Source: CAVWDU01 sp963840725
GTDB taxonomy: Bacteria > Pseudomonadota > Gammaproteobacteria > Pseudomonadales > Halieaceae
Assembly (NCBI GenBank): GCA_963840725.1
Contig: CAWIZY010000016.1
Coordinates: 992,001 to 1,056,000 of the forward strand
DNA: 64,000 nucleotides
Direction of reading: 5' to 3'
Shown: positions 1 through 9,872 of the stretch, piece by piece
Layout of the letters: each line of letters begins with the position of its first letter
How positions within the stretch are numbered: position 1 is the first letter of the stretch
The notes under the pieces: generated by a model
Told to the model about the DNA's origin: nothing
The model's input: the letters and a program-made list of their open reading frames with translations, nothing else
Database searches by the model: none
Translations under genes and position numbers: made by a program

Positions 1-2
1 AC

Positions 3-2060
3 CAGACCTTCATCCACAGCGGCATCACCACCACCTTCACCCGGGAGGGCGACAAGTTCTTTGTGCGCACTGACGGGGAAGACGGCGAGCTCACCACGTT
101 CCCGGTGGAATACGTATTCGGTGTCTACCCATTGCAACAATACCTGCTGCCGCTCAGTCGCGGGCGCCTGCAGGCGCTGAGCATCGCCTGGGACGCCAGG
201 CCAGTTTCCGAGGGTGGGCAGCGCTGGTACCACCTGTATCCGGACGAGTCCCTGGATTACCGTGACCCCCTGCACTGGACAGGCCCTTACCAGAACTGGA
301 ACACCCGCTGCGCAGAGTGCCACAGCACCGATCTGCAAAAGAACTACAACGAGGCGGAGCGCTCTTTCAGTACGGAGTTTGCCGAGGTCAATGTGGGCTG
401 TGAGGCCTGCCATGGTCCTGGTGAAACCCACATTGAACTGGCCCGCAAAGATGCCCTGGCAGGCAGCCAGGCAGGCGGATTCGCTACCGACCTCACACAG
501 CGGGGCCACTGGATGCTGGGGGCGTCCGAGACCATTGCCCAGCGAGCAAAACCCCTTGAATCCAACCAACAAATAGACAGTTGCGCGCGCTGTCATGCCC
601 GGCGAGCTACCCTGGGCGACTACCACTACGGCGCTGATTTCCTCGATACCCATCGCCTGTCACTGCCTCAATCGCCGCTCTACTATCACGACGGACAAAT
701 ACTCGACGAGGTCTATGTCTACGGTTCGTTTGTGCAAAGCAAAATGCACCAGGCAGGCGTGGTCTGCAGCAATTGCCACGAGCCGCACAGCCTGCAATTG
801 CGCGCTGAAGGCAATGGGGTTTGCGCTCAATGCCACCGCCCCGACACCTTTGATACCGAGGCACACCATCACCACCCCAAGGGCTCTAGCGGCGCCCAGT
901 GCGCCAATTGCCATATGCCAGCGACCACCTACATGGGTGTGGACCCTCGCCGGGACCATAGTTTCCGAATACCGAGGCCTGATCTCAGCCTGGTGATGGG
1001 TACCCCCAATGCCTGCAACCAATGTCACAGCGAGGAGAAACCCGATTGGGCGCTGAATGCACTGCGACAGTGGGGCGTGCAGTTCCGCGATACCAGCACC
1101 CACCCGGCCAGAGCACTGCAGCGCGCTGACCAGGGTGACGGCCGCACCACGGTGCAGCTCGCTCAGTTAGCAGCCGACGAGACAAACCCGGTTATCTGGC
1201 GGGCCACGGCAATGGAAGCCCTGGGGCAGTTCGGCGGTCGCGACGCCCTGCAGACAGCCACGCAACTGCTCTACTCCGACGATCCCATGCTCCGCGTCAG
1301 CACCATACGGGCACTGGCTTTTTTGCCCCTGCACCAGCGGCTTCAGCTTCTCGCTCCGCTCTTTGACGATGAGGTCACCCTGGTGCGACTGGAAGTCGCC
1401 AGTTCCCTGGCGGGTGTGCCCCTGGACCAGGTATCCCCAGAGCAGGCCAAAGCGCTGGGCAAATTGTTCCGGGAGTATGTCGAGATTCAGCGGCAGCATG
1501 CAGACATGCCCAGCGCACAAATGCAGCTGGGTATCTTCTATGCCACCCGGGGAGATCAGCCGATGGCGGAAGCGGCCTACCGGGAAGCGCTGGCGATCAA
1601 TCCGCAGCTGATTGCCGCCAGACTGAATCTCGCCGACCTGCTAAGGGGCCAGGGCCGAGAGGACGAGGCCCGGGAGCAATTACAGACAGCGCTGTCAATC
1701 GCGCCAGACCAGGGTGCCATCCTGCATTCTCTGGGGCTGCTGGAAACCCGCGCGGGAAATCGGGAAGCGGCCCTGGAGTACCTGTCAAAAGCAGCCACCC
1801 TTGAGACCCAGGGCACTCGGCACCGCTTTGTCTACGCCATCGCCCTCCACGATCTGGGCCAGCCCGAAGCGGCCATAAAACAGCTGCAGTCGCTGCTGCG
1901 ACAAGCACCTGCTGACCAGCAGGTCATTCTCGCTCTGGCCAATTACAGCCTCGAGCTGGGTAAAACCGCCCAGGCCCGGCGATACGCCGAAACACTGCTG
2001 CAGATGGCGCCCAACAACACCAGCTATCAGGCGCTATACCGACAAGCGGGCGGCGAATAG
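3..2060 (+). CDS. Multiheme cytochrome c with HEAT-like and TPR repeats (5' partial)
   Basis: The reading frame is open back to the window edge, so the true start lies upstream. Seven CXXCH heme motifs are visible (CAECH, CEACH, CARCH, CSNCH, CAQCH, CANCH, CNQCH) in the first half. A helical HEAT-like stretch and then several TPR units follow, with typical alanine and leucine spacing, up to the C terminus. Proteins of this build are usually periplasmic electron carriers or assembly factors; the partner is unknown. The phrase FGVYPLQQYL is typical of this family. It is convergent with parE, with about 50 bases between the two stop codons. No function beyond heme binding is claimed. Confidence 0.85.
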   Translation, partial: QTFIHSGITTTFTREGDKFFVRTDGEDGELTTFPVEYVFGVYPLQQYLLPLSRGRLQALSIAWDARPVSEGGQRWYHLYPDESLDYRDPLHWTGPYQNWNTRCAECHSTDLQKNYNEAERSFSTEFAEVNVGCEACHGPGETHIELARKDALAGSQAGGFATDLTQRGHWMLGASETIAQRAKPLESNQQIDSCARCHARRATLGDYHYGADFLDTHRLSLPQSPLYYHDGQILDEVYVYGSFVQSKMHQAGVVCSNCHEPHSLQLRAEGNGVCAQCHRPDTFDTEAHHHHPKGSSGAQCANCHMPATTYMGVDPRRDHSFRIPRPDLSLVMGTPNACNQCHSEEKPDWALNALRQWGVQFRDTSTHPARALQRADQGDGRTTVQLAQLAADETNPVIWRATAMEALGQFGGRDALQTATQLLYSDDPMLRVSTIRALAFLPLHQRLQLLAPLFDDEVTLVRLEVASSLAGVPLDQVSPEQAKALGKLFREYVEIQRQHADMPSAQMQLGIFYATRGDQPMAEAAYREALAINPQLIAARLNLADLLRGQGREDEAREQLQTALSIAPDQGAILHSLGLLETRAGNREAALEYLSKAATLETQGTRHRFVYAIALHDLGQPEAAIKQLQSLLRQAPADQQVILALANYSLELGKTAQARRYAETLLQMAPNNTSYQALYRQAGGE

Positions 2061-2111
2061 GCCGGCAACAGCCGCTTCTAGTCCGATGCGAGCAAGCCTG
2101 AGGGTTTGACA

Positions 2112-4001
2112 CTAGACCGCGATATCGGCCAGATCACCCTTGCTCTCCAGCCAGGCCTTACGGTCTGACGCGCGTTTTTTGGCCAGCAACATATCCAGCA
2201 TCTCGTTGGTGCCATCGCCCGCATCGAGCACCAGTCGCACCAGACGACGGGTATCCGGATCCATCGTGGTTTCGCGCAACTGCAAGGGGTTCATTTCGCC
2301 CAGGCCCTTGAACCGCTGGACGTTGACTTTGCCACGCTTTTTTTCTGCCTCAATCCGATCCAGTACACCCTGTTTTTCAGCTTCGTCCAGCGCGTAGTAA
2401 ACCTCTTTACCAATATCAATGCGGTACAGCGGCGGCATGGCCACATAGACATGCCCAGCGGCGACCAGGGCACCGAAGTGACGCACAAACAGGGCACAGA
2501 TCAGGGTCGCGATATGGAGCCCATCAGAGTCGGCGTCGGCCAATATGCACACCTTGTCGTAGCGCAGACCGGTCAGATCGCCGCTGGCCGGGTCGATACC
2601 CAGGGCGACGGAGATATTGTGCACTTCCTGGGAGCCAAGGATTTCCTGGGACTCCACCTCCCAAGTATTGAGGATTTTACCGCGCAGCGGCAATATGGCC
2701 TGAAACTCTCGATTACGCGCTTGTTTTGCCGAGCCACCGGCGGAGTCTCCCTCGACCAGAAACAATTCGCTCCGACTGGGGTCTTCGCCGGAACAATCAG
2801 CCAGCTTTCCGGGCAATGCCGGGCCTGCAGTCACCCGCTTGCGGGTCACTTTTTTCGCCAATCGTAGCCGACCCTGGGCATTGCTGATGCACATTTCAGC
2901 AAGCTTTTCAGCCGCTCCCGTATGCTGGTTCAGCCACAGGCTGAAAGCATCCTTGGCTACACCAGAGACGAATGCAGCCGCCTCCCTTGAAGACAGGCGC
3001 TCTTTGGTCTGACCCGAAAACTGCGGGTCCTCAAGCTTGGAGGACAGCACGTAGCAGCAGCGATCCCAGATATCATCCGGCGCCAGCTTGATGCCTCTGG
3101 GCAACAGACTGCGGATTTCGCAAAAATCCCGCATCGCATCGAGCAGCCCGGTGCGCAGGCCGTTGACGTGGGTGCCGCCCTGAATGGTCGGGATAAGGTT
3201 TACATAGGACTCGGCCACCACCTCGCCCCCCTCGGGCAACCACTGCACGGCCCAGTCCACAGCTTCGCTGCTGCCGGAAAAAGACCCGACGAATGGCTCC
3301 TCGGGGATGCAGGGAAAATCGATGGTCGCGTCAGCCAGATAATCGGTCAGCCCGTCCTCGTAAAACCACTCCTCGGACTCGCCCTTCTTCTCATCGTTGA
3401 ACTTGACCCGCAGCCCCGGACAGAGCACGGCTTTGGCCCGCAGCACATGTTTCAGCCTGGGCACCGAGAAATTGATTGAATCAAAGTACTGCGGATCGGG
3501 CGTAAACCTTAACGAGGTGCCCGTATTGCGCAAACCACATTTATCGATAACGGCCAGTTCGCTGGACTTTTCGCCCCCACTGAAACGCATCTGGTGGACC
3601 TGACCACCGCGCCGGATGGTGATTTCCAGAGCACTGGACAAGGCATTGACCACCGAGACACCGACCCCGTGCAAACCCCCGCTGAACTGATAGTTTTTGC
3701 TGGAAAACTTGCCTCCGGCATGCAGCGTGGAGAGGATAACCTCGACCCCGGGGCGGCCCTGTTCCGGGTGGATGTCCACCGGCATACCGCGGCCGTCATC
3801 AGTGACCGTTATCGAACCGTCCCGGTGCAGGCAGACGTCGATCAGGCTGGCGTGACCGGCCAGTGCTTCATCGACGCTGTTATCGATGACCTCCTGAGCC
3901 AGATGATTGGGACGGGTCGTGTCGGTGTACATGCCGGGGCGCTTGCGCACCGGCTCCAGCCCGGTTAGGACCTCGATATCTTCAGCGTTGTACTGGCTCA
4001 T
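2112..4001 (-). CDS. parE: DNA topoisomerase IV subunit B
   Basis: ATPase subunit of topoisomerase IV, which decatenates daughter chromosomes together with ParC. The GHKL ATPase domain comes first (EVIDNSVDEALAGH, DDGRGMPVDIH, GLHGVGVSVVNALS). The TOPRIM domain follows (LVEGDSAGGSAKQARNR, then DADSDG), and a C-terminal domain with the conserved FKGLGEMNP closes the protein. The chosen start gives MSQYNAEDIEVL and 629 residues, the usual ParE length; an in-frame ATG 57 bases upstream only adds a poorly conserved leader. cpdA and the yqiB-like gene lie upstream on the same strand, as in other gammaproteobacteria. ParC is not in the window. Confidence 0.97.
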   Translation of the reverse strand: MSQYNAEDIEVLTGLEPVRKRPGMYTDTTRPNHLAQEVIDNSVDEALAGHASLIDVCLHRDGSITVTDDGRGMPVDIHPEQGRPGVEVILSTLHAGGKFSSKNYQFSGGLHGVGVSVVNALSSALEITIRRGGQVHQMRFSGGEKSSELAVIDKCGLRNTGTSLRFTPDPQYFDSINFSVPRLKHVLRAKAVLCPGLRVKFNDEKKGESEEWFYEDGLTDYLADATIDFPCIPEEPFVGSFSGSSEAVDWAVQWLPEGGEVVAESYVNLIPTIQGGTHVNGLRTGLLDAMRDFCEIRSLLPRGIKLAPDDIWDRCCYVLSSKLEDPQFSGQTKERLSSREAAAFVSGVAKDAFSLWLNQHTGAAEKLAEMCISNAQGRLRLAKKVTRKRVTAGPALPGKLADCSGEDPSRSELFLVEGDSAGGSAKQARNREFQAILPLRGKILNTWEVESQEILGSQEVHNISVALGIDPASGDLTGLRYDKVCILADADSDGLHIATLICALFVRHFGALVAAGHVYVAMPPLYRIDIGKEVYYALDEAEKQGVLDRIEAEKKRGKVNVQRFKGLGEMNPLQLRETTMDPDTRRLVRLVLDAGDGTNEMLDMLLAKKRASDRKAWLESKGDLADIAV

Positions 4002-4185
4002 GCCCTGGGTTTTGATCCTGCGTTGTCGATAGGATAGGTTTCCCGAAGGATTGTACACCGGCCCCGCCGCCTGGGAACCCGTCGGCGCCGATAAGCACTG
4101 AAAAAGCCGGGTTTTCCAAGCGGGCCGTGGAGCGGAATCTTACCTTGTCAAAGCTGCGACAGCGTTCCCTGCAGCGGCTCCAGCT

Positions 4186-5028
4186 TCAATCCAGATAGCC
4201 CTGTGAATCCAGATCGACCTCAAAGTGAACGTTCTCCACCCGCTCGACGCCCGTCACAATACGACCATCGGGGTGCAACTCGAGCCAGCGATACCCCGGC
4301 GCCTGGCCATCCGCCCGAAACCGCTCACTGCCCGGTGCAAATTGCACACAGGTCGATGGGGACGCCATCAGACTCACCCCATTGCGCTGCCAGTCTACTT
4401 GCTGATGCACATGCCCCCACAAAACGCCCCTGACACCTGAAAACCCATCGATCTCTGCGAAAAACCGATCGCGGTCGCTCACCATCTGCTCATCGAGCCA
4501 GGCGCAGCCGATCGGCACCGGATGATGATGCAGGCAGACCAGGGAAAACAGCCCCTGCTCACGAGCCAGCTCAAGGCGGGCTCGCAGCCGCGCCAACTCT
4601 TGCGGCCCCAGGGTACCGCCAACCTGTCCGGGCACCTGAGAATCCAGCAGAATCAGCTGCCAATTGTTAACCCGAACCTCTCCTGCCAAGCGCGGAAACA
4701 AGCCCAGGGTGCGCTCCATAAACCCGCGGTCATCGTGATTCCCAGGCAGACAAAACCAGTGGTCAGTGAGTCCGGAAAAATAGTCGCGCAGGCGCTCGTA
4801 TGCGGCCAGCGAGCCCCCGTCAGCGAGATCGCCGGTACCCAGTACCAGGTCTGGCGGTGAAGACTGCGCCCTGACCAGCTCGACCACCGCCTGCAGCGAA
4901 TGGTCGGTATCCATAGCCAGTAGTTTGCTGCCGGGCTGTTCGCCGAGGTGGGTATCGGTCAGTTGCGCCACGCGAACCACTGCGCCTTCGCGTTCCAAAA
5001 TACAGACACCCGGTTCGTTGCTGTGCAT
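4186..5028 (-). CDS. cpdA: 3',5'-cyclic-AMP phosphodiesterase (calcineurin-like)
   Basis: A 280-residue metallophosphoesterase of the CpdA family, which hydrolyses cAMP to AMP in the cytoplasm and lowers CRP signalling. All metal-binding motifs are visible in order: QLTDTHL near residue 23, GTGDLADGG, LPGNHDDRGF, a LHHHP stretch and WGHVHQQ. The conserved location between a yqiB-like gene and parE supports CpdA over other phosphoesterases. The spacing to the upstream gene is only about 20 bases, so the two are probably cotranscribed. The 184 bases to parE contain no gene. Confidence 0.92.
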   Translation of the reverse strand: MHSNEPGVCILEREGAVVRVAQLTDTHLGEQPGSKLLAMDTDHSLQAVVELVRAQSSPPDLVLGTGDLADGGSLAAYERLRDYFSGLTDHWFCLPGNHDDRGFMERTLGLFPRLAGEVRVNNWQLILLDSQVPGQVGGTLGPQELARLRARLELAREQGLFSLVCLHHHPVPIGCAWLDEQMVSDRDRFFAEIDGFSGVRGVLWGHVHQQVDWQRNGVSLMASPSTCVQFAPGSERFRADGQAPGYRWLELHPDGRIVTGVERVENVHFEVDLDSQGYLD

Positions 5029-5049
5029 AAGAGAGGCCTGCAGAGGCGA

Positions 5050-5502
5050 TCAGTTGTCCGCTGCTGACGCCAACACATCCTGGGGTGTGCGGCCATTCTG
5101 TAGGCAGTGTTCCAGCCAGTCGGCCAGGAATCGATTTTGCTGGGATTTTTCGTCTTGCTGGTACATCCGGGTATTCGGGTAGTGATAGCGCGCCTGAATG
5201 CGGCGGTGCGACTGAAAAGCACCCACCTCCAGCATGCCGGCATCGTGATAGGCACGCACCTCGACCTGCAGCTGGCCCAGCCAACGCCCGCCTCCATTGG
5301 ACTGGTACAAGCGGAATATGGTGGTATACCGGCAGCGCTCGTGCACCTCCAGGCGGACCCGGGCGCGGCCGACCAACAGGTCGCGCTGATTGCTGGACTC
5401 GTAGTCTGGGAACAGCCGCATCATACGGGCGTAATTGGCCTCGCATACCGCGTGTAAATCCACCAGACTCAGCTTGAAGCCCTGTTTTCTGATCCTTTGC
5501 AA
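5050..5502 (-). CDS. DUF1249 (YqiB-like) protein
   Basis: A 150-residue protein of the DUF1249/YqiB family, function unknown. Recognisable conserved phrases are RYTTIFRL, the VEVRAYHDAGMLEV strand, the RARYHYPN-like segment and QQDEKSQQNRFLADWLEHCL near the C terminus. In Escherichia coli the order is nudF-yqiB-cpdA-yqiA-parE, divergent from tolC; here nudF and yqiA are missing but the rest of the order is kept. It is divergent from the tolC homolog across 248 bases and likely the first gene of a yqiB-cpdA-(parE) unit. Confidence 0.85.
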   Translation of the reverse strand: MQRIRKQGFKLSLVDLHAVCEANYARMMRLFPDYESSNQRDLLVGRARVRLEVHERCRYTTIFRLYQSNGGGRWLGQLQVEVRAYHDAGMLEVGAFQSHRRIQARYHYPNTRMYQQDEKSQQNRFLADWLEHCLQNGRTPQDVLASAADN

Positions 5503-5750
5503 AACGCCCCCCTTGTGGAGCTGCCCGATTCTGCGCCCAGTCTACACGCTGGGTCGACGAACGCCAGTGACTGCCATGGACTGGCTCGAGTGTAGCACTT
5601 AAGATGAACGGCACACCAACTGCGGCAAGCCCTGGCGCAGGGGCATGCAGCGAGCCCGCCAGACTGATAGAATGCGCGCGAACAAAATTGAGTGGATGGC
5701 GCGCATCGCAAAGCGATGTGGGCAGCAACGATGATTTTTGGGAGTAGGGA

Positions 5751-7163
5751 ATGAGAGCTAAGCTGGTCAGGCCGCTGGCACTGGCACTGTTGATAGGCTC
5801 AGTCGGTTTACAGGCTGAGTCACTGCGTGACATCTACGAGTTGGCGTTGGAAAACGATGCCCAGCTCAAGGCGGAAGAGGCCCAGTACCTGGCCAACCTG
5901 GAGCAGGAAAAACTCGGTCTTTCGGCCCTGTTGCCCCAGGTCAACGCGAGCGCCGACTACACCGACCGCGACCAGGACTCAGAAGGCCTCAGCCGGGACT
6001 TCCAGGTTCCCGGCTTACCCATTATCGACACGTCGACAAGCATCGACACGCAGACCGACGCCTGGCAGGTGTCACTCAATCAGGCCATTTTCGATCTGCC
6101 GGCCTGGTTTGCCTTCAAGTCGGGCAAAGAATTCAGCAAGCAGGCGGAAGCCACTTTTGCCGCCAACCAGCAAAATCTGATCGTGCGCGTTGTGGAGGCC
6201 TACCTGCTGGTGTTGAGAGCCCAGGACAACCTCGAAGCGTCCAAGGCCAGTGAGCGCGCATTTGAACGGCAGCTCGAGCAATCACAGCAGCGCTTTGAGG
6301 TCGGCCTTATTGCCATCACGGACGTCTACGAAGCCCAGGCCGCCTACGACCTCGCTGGCGTCAACCGTATCGTCGATGAAAACAATGTACTGGTCGCGCT
6401 GGAGCGACTGTCCGTGCTGACCGGCCAGGAACATGGCAACCTGCATGTGTTGGGTCCCGATTTCAAAGCTAACCTGCCCTCACCCGCTGATCGCTCCGCC
6501 TGGGTGGACTTCGCCCTGGCCAATAACTTTAACCTGCAGGCGGCCGTTTACGGCGAGGAAGTAGCCCGACAACTGGCTAAGGCCAATAAGATGCAGCACG
6601 CGCCTCGGGTCAGCGGCAACTACCTGTACTCTGAATCCGATACCGAAGGTGACCTGACTCGATTCCCCGAAACCGGCCTGGAAGTACCGCCGGACGGCAG
6701 TCTAGATCTCAGTCAGTGGCAAATAAGGCTGGACGTGCCGCTCTACACCGGCGGCGCCATCAGTTCCAATCGGCGCCGTGCCGCGCAGGAGTTTAATGTC
6801 GCCCGGGAGAACCGCATCAACCTGACTCGCAATACGGTTACCAATGCGCGTTCACTCTATATGACGGTGGTCAGCGACGCCTCGCGGGTGGCCGCGCGAG
6901 GCCAGGCGATCGTCTCCTCAAAGAGTGCCCTTGATGCCACCCAGGCGGGTTACGAGGTGGGTACCCGCAACGTCGTCGACGTCCTGAACGCTCAAAACAC
7001 CCTGTTCTCCGCCCAGCGAGACTACTACAACAGCCGCTATGACTATATTCTGAATATGCTGCGCTTAAAGGAACAGGCTGGACTACTGAGCCCCGAGGAC
7101 GTGATTACGCTGGATTCTTTCCTTTCACCACCCCCACCACCGACCGCTTCAGGCAGCAAATAA
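5751..7163 (+). CDS. tolC: TolC family outer-membrane channel protein
   Basis: The 470-residue product begins with a cleavable signal peptide (LALALLIGSVGLQAES). It carries the two repeated alpha-barrel/beta-barrel halves of outer-membrane efflux proteins, for example LRDIYELALENDAQLKAEEA at the start of the first half. The second half ends with a GYEVGTRNVVDVLNAQ-type motif, a hallmark of TolC. It forms the trimeric exit duct for tripartite efflux pumps and type I secretion. The C-terminal tail is a short run of prolines. Its place beside yqiB-cpdA-parE matches TolC in enterobacteria. An AGGG-like ribosome site lies just upstream of the ATG. Confidence 0.93.
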   Translation: MRAKLVRPLALALLIGSVGLQAESLRDIYELALENDAQLKAEEAQYLANLEQEKLGLSALLPQVNASADYTDRDQDSEGLSRDFQVPGLPIIDTSTSIDTQTDAWQVSLNQAIFDLPAWFAFKSGKEFSKQAEATFAANQQNLIVRVVEAYLLVLRAQDNLEASKASERAFERQLEQSQQRFEVGLIAITDVYEAQAAYDLAGVNRIVDENNVLVALERLSVLTGQEHGNLHVLGPDFKANLPSPADRSAWVDFALANNFNLQAAVYGEEVARQLAKANKMQHAPRVSGNYLYSESDTEGDLTRFPETGLEVPPDGSLDLSQWQIRLDVPLYTGGAISSNRRRAAQEFNVARENRINLTRNTVTNARSLYMTVVSDASRVAARGQAIVSSKSALDATQAGYEVGTRNVVDVLNAQNTLFSAQRDYYNSRYDYILNMLRLKEQAGLLSPEDVITLDSFLSPPPPPTASGSK

Positions 7164-7184
7164 GCCCTGTTCGCAACGCAGCAC

Positions 7185-8462
7185 TCACTCCTGCATTGCC
7201 CGATCAATCAGTGCCAGCAGGCGCTGCCGGGCTCCACGGTTGTCCGCAACCACCTTTAATCCCGCTGCGCCCATGGCCCGACGCCGCTGCGGGTCCGCCA
7301 GCAGGGCACTCAGCGCGGAGCCCAGTTCCGACGGGGACGAGAGCATGGTCATTGCTCCGGCTGCGATCAGCAGTTCACTGATCTCGCTAAAGTTGAACAT
7401 GTAGGGTCCGGTCACAACCGGCACTCCCCAGGCCGACGCCTCCAGTGCATTGTGCCCACCATGCTCCACCAGGCTGCCGCCTATCACCGCAATCGTGGCG
7501 GTACCCAGCAGCATCAGCAGCTCGCCCATGGTATCGCCGAGCAGAATGTCATCATCGGGACCGGGCAGCTCCCCGGCAGAGCGACGACAGACTCGCCAGT
7601 GCGCGTCGACACAGAGCTGGTAAACATCATCAAACCGCTCGGGGTGGCGCGGCACGATAACCAGCAGACAGTCCGGGTGGTGTTGACGCAGCTCGGCGAA
7701 GGCCGCCAGTATCTGCTCATCTTCCCCGGGGTGGGTACTCGCCACCACCAGAATGTCCCGCCGATCCGCATCCAGGGCCAGGCGCAACTCGTCGACTTCA
7801 CGGCGCAACGCGCTATCCAGTTCAAGGTCAAACTTGATACTGCCGGTGATATGCAGTTTTTCTCGCTGCAGTCCGAGCTCCACCAGGCGTTCGCCATCGG
7901 CAGCCGACTGGCCAGCAACCGTATCCAGAGTAGCGAGCATCTCGCGGGTGAGCCTACCCACCCGCGCATAACCCCGGGCGGAGCGTGCGGACATTCTTGC
8001 ATTGGCCAGCAGCGAGTGACAATCAGCTCGCTGGGCCTGATGCAACATATTCGGCCACAGCTCGGTTTCCATGATCAGCAGCAACCTGGGCTGGGTAGCG
8101 CGCAGGAAGCGGCGCACTGCGCCGGGCAAGTCCCAGGGGCAGTAAACATGAAATACCCGTTCACCGAATAGATGTTGCGCCCGTTCGGAACCGGTGGGCG
8201 TCGTCGTCGTCAGCACTACCCGGTGATCCGGGTACTTGCTAATCAGCGCCTCAACAATGGGCACCGCAGCAAGCGTCTCGCCCACCGACACTGCGTGCAC
8301 CCAAATCCCCGGCCTGCCATGCCGCTCGGGATCCTCAGCAATAAACCCAAAGCGCTCGGCCAATCGCTGGCGGTAGGCCGGCGATTTTCTGGACCGCCAC
8401 AACATCCGGCCCAGAATGACCGGTAACAGGCAATAGTATATGCCGCTGTAAATCAAGCGCAT
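7185..8462 (-). CDS. waaA: 3-deoxy-D-manno-octulosonic acid (Kdo) transferase
   Basis: WaaA/KdtA adds Kdo from CMP-Kdo to lipid IVA at the inner membrane, the first step of LPS core assembly. The protein has an N-terminal membrane anchor (RLIYSGIYYCLLPVILGRML), the conserved SPAYRQRLAERFG, HAVSVGETLAAVPIVEAL, the METELWPN acceptor-site motif, and GGSLVEHGGHNALEASAWGVPVVTGP in the CMP-Kdo domain. I chose the ATG giving MRLIYSG (425 aa, the usual length) because GGAG lies six bases before it; a frame extension of 22 codons upstream looks spurious. It is divergent from the oxidoreductase gene at 8676. Confidence 0.95.
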   Translation of the reverse strand: MRLIYSGIYYCLLPVILGRMLWRSRKSPAYRQRLAERFGFIAEDPERHGRPGIWVHAVSVGETLAAVPIVEALISKYPDHRVVLTTTTPTGSERAQHLFGERVFHVYCPWDLPGAVRRFLRATQPRLLLIMETELWPNMLHQAQRADCHSLLANARMSARSARGYARVGRLTREMLATLDTVAGQSAADGERLVELGLQREKLHITGSIKFDLELDSALRREVDELRLALDADRRDILVVASTHPGEDEQILAAFAELRQHHPDCLLVIVPRHPERFDDVYQLCVDAHWRVCRRSAGELPGPDDDILLGDTMGELLMLLGTATIAVIGGSLVEHGGHNALEASAWGVPVVTGPYMFNFSEISELLIAAGAMTMLSSPSELGSALSALLADPQRRRAMGAAGLKVVADNRGARQRLLALIDRAMQE

Positions 8463-8642
8463 GCCGTGCTCCAGTGACGGTGCGGTCCATGTTCGCAAGA
8501 GCATAACGTTCACCGTCTCATTCAACAAACCGGGGGCCTGTCATGGGCTGATCTCCATGTCGGGCCCACCCGCAATGGTTACCGACAACAGGCTGCCCTC
8601 AGTCGTCTGGCCACCGTGGCTGAGTCTGCGCACTATTCGGGC

Positions 8643-8648
8643 TATAAT
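8643..8648 (+). promoter_or_regulatory. Candidate -10 box for the oxidoreductase/aldo-keto reductase pair
   Basis: A perfect TATAAT lies 25 bases before the oxidoreductase start in the waaA divergent region. The -35 match 17 bases upstream is poor (ctgagt). This would give a short leader of about 20 nt. Confidence 0.45.
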
Positions 8649-8675
8649 ACCTGCTCGAAATGACGATCAGGCATG

Positions 8676-9872
8676 ATGAATCTACCCAAGATCAACATTG
8701 ATGTCGCAATTATCGGCGGCGGAATTGCCGGGCTGTGGACCCTGAACCAGCTGCGCAATCGCGGCTACAGCGCGGTTCTGTTTGAACAGGAGGCACTGGG
8801 GAGCTACCAGACCATGGGCTCCCAGGGCATGATCCATGGGGGTATCAAATACGCTCTAAGTGGGGCTTTGAGTGGTGGTTCGGAGGCTATTGCGGCGATG
8901 CCGGACACCTGGCGCGCCTGCCTGCTAGGCCAAGGCAAGGTCGATATCAGCGGTTGCCGGGTACTGAGCGAAGATTTTTTCCTCTGGTCCAGTGGCGGCC
9001 TGCAGTCGAGACTGACATCTTTTTTTGCCAGCAAGATGCTGCGAGGCAGAGTAGATAAACTCTCGACAAGCGACTATCCCACCCCCTTCAGACATCCCGA
9101 TTTTCGTGGCCAGGTTTACAGACTGGTCGACCTGGTGCTGGACATGCCGTCGCTGGTGGACACTCTGGCCCGCCGGCAGCAAGGGTATATTTTCCGTATA
9201 GATTGGCAGCATGCGGGCCTGCATAACGACAACCGCCAGGCCACCCTGGAACTGCCAGGCTGCACCGTGGTCCCCCGGCGCCTGCTGCTCACAGCGGGAA
9301 CGGGTAATGAGTCACTGATTACCCGGCTGGATGGCAGCAAGCCTGAAATGCAGCGCCGACCCCTGCAGCAGGTGCTGCTGAAGCACGAGTACCCGGAACG
9401 GCTCTACGCCCACTGCATGGGCAGCAATCCCTCGCCTCGGCTGACTATATCCAGCCACCACACCAGTGCCGGACAACCTGTCTGGTATCTGGGTGGCGAC
9501 CTGGCCACCGAGGGCCGCGAAGAATCAGCCGATGAATTGATCCGTCGCGCGAAGCGTGAGCTTGACGACCTGTTGCCCTGGATCGACTTCGGGACCTGCG
9601 AGTGGGAGACCCTCAAGCTGGATCGGGCCGAGCCTCGCCAATCGGTTCTGATCAGACCCGACAGGGCCTATGTCGGTGAAGTCGATTCAGTAGACAACGC
9701 GCTGGCAGCCTGGCCCACCAAACTGACGCTCAGCCCCGATCTGGCGGACGAAATCGAAATCACCCTGGAGAAGCAGGGTATTTTCCCCGAGTGTCAGCCT
9801 GACTTGACTCCATTGGCCGCACTGGGCCAACCGCCGGTAGCGCCGACTTTGTGGGATACCCGGTTCCCATGA
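8676..9872 (+). CDS. FAD-dependent oxidoreductase (DAO/glycerol-3-phosphate dehydrogenase fold)
   Basis: The N terminus shows the Rossmann FAD-binding signature IIGGGIAGLWTLNQLRNRGY, followed by a QGMIHGGIKYALSG stretch like that of glycerol-3-phosphate dehydrogenase and D-amino-acid oxidase family members. The substrate cannot be read from the sequence. Two ATGs lie side by side; AGG spacing favours the second, at 8676. The stop overlaps the start of the aldo/keto reductase gene by four bases (ATGA), so translation is probably coupled. The neighbourhood is LPS-core biosynthesis, but a role there is only a guess. Confidence 0.85.
   Translation: MNLPKINIDVAIIGGGIAGLWTLNQLRNRGYSAVLFEQEALGSYQTMGSQGMIHGGIKYALSGALSGGSEAIAAMPDTWRACLLGQGKVDISGCRVLSEDFFLWSSGGLQSRLTSFFASKMLRGRVDKLSTSDYPTPFRHPDFRGQVYRLVDLVLDMPSLVDTLARRQQGYIFRIDWQHAGLHNDNRQATLELPGCTVVPRRLLLTAGTGNESLITRLDGSKPEMQRRPLQQVLLKHEYPERLYAHCMGSNPSPRLTISSHHTSAGQPVWYLGGDLATEGREESADELIRRAKRELDDLLPWIDFGTCEWETLKLDRAEPRQSVLIRPDRAYVGEVDSVDNALAAWPTKLTLSPDLADEIEITLEKQGIFPECQPDLTPLAALGQPPVAPTLWDTRFP

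Noticed and set aside
4820..5833. A 337-residue minus-strand frame overlapping cpdA, the yqiB-like gene and the tolC start
   Set aside because: It runs across three genes that have clear family motifs, and its composition is typical of a shadow frame.
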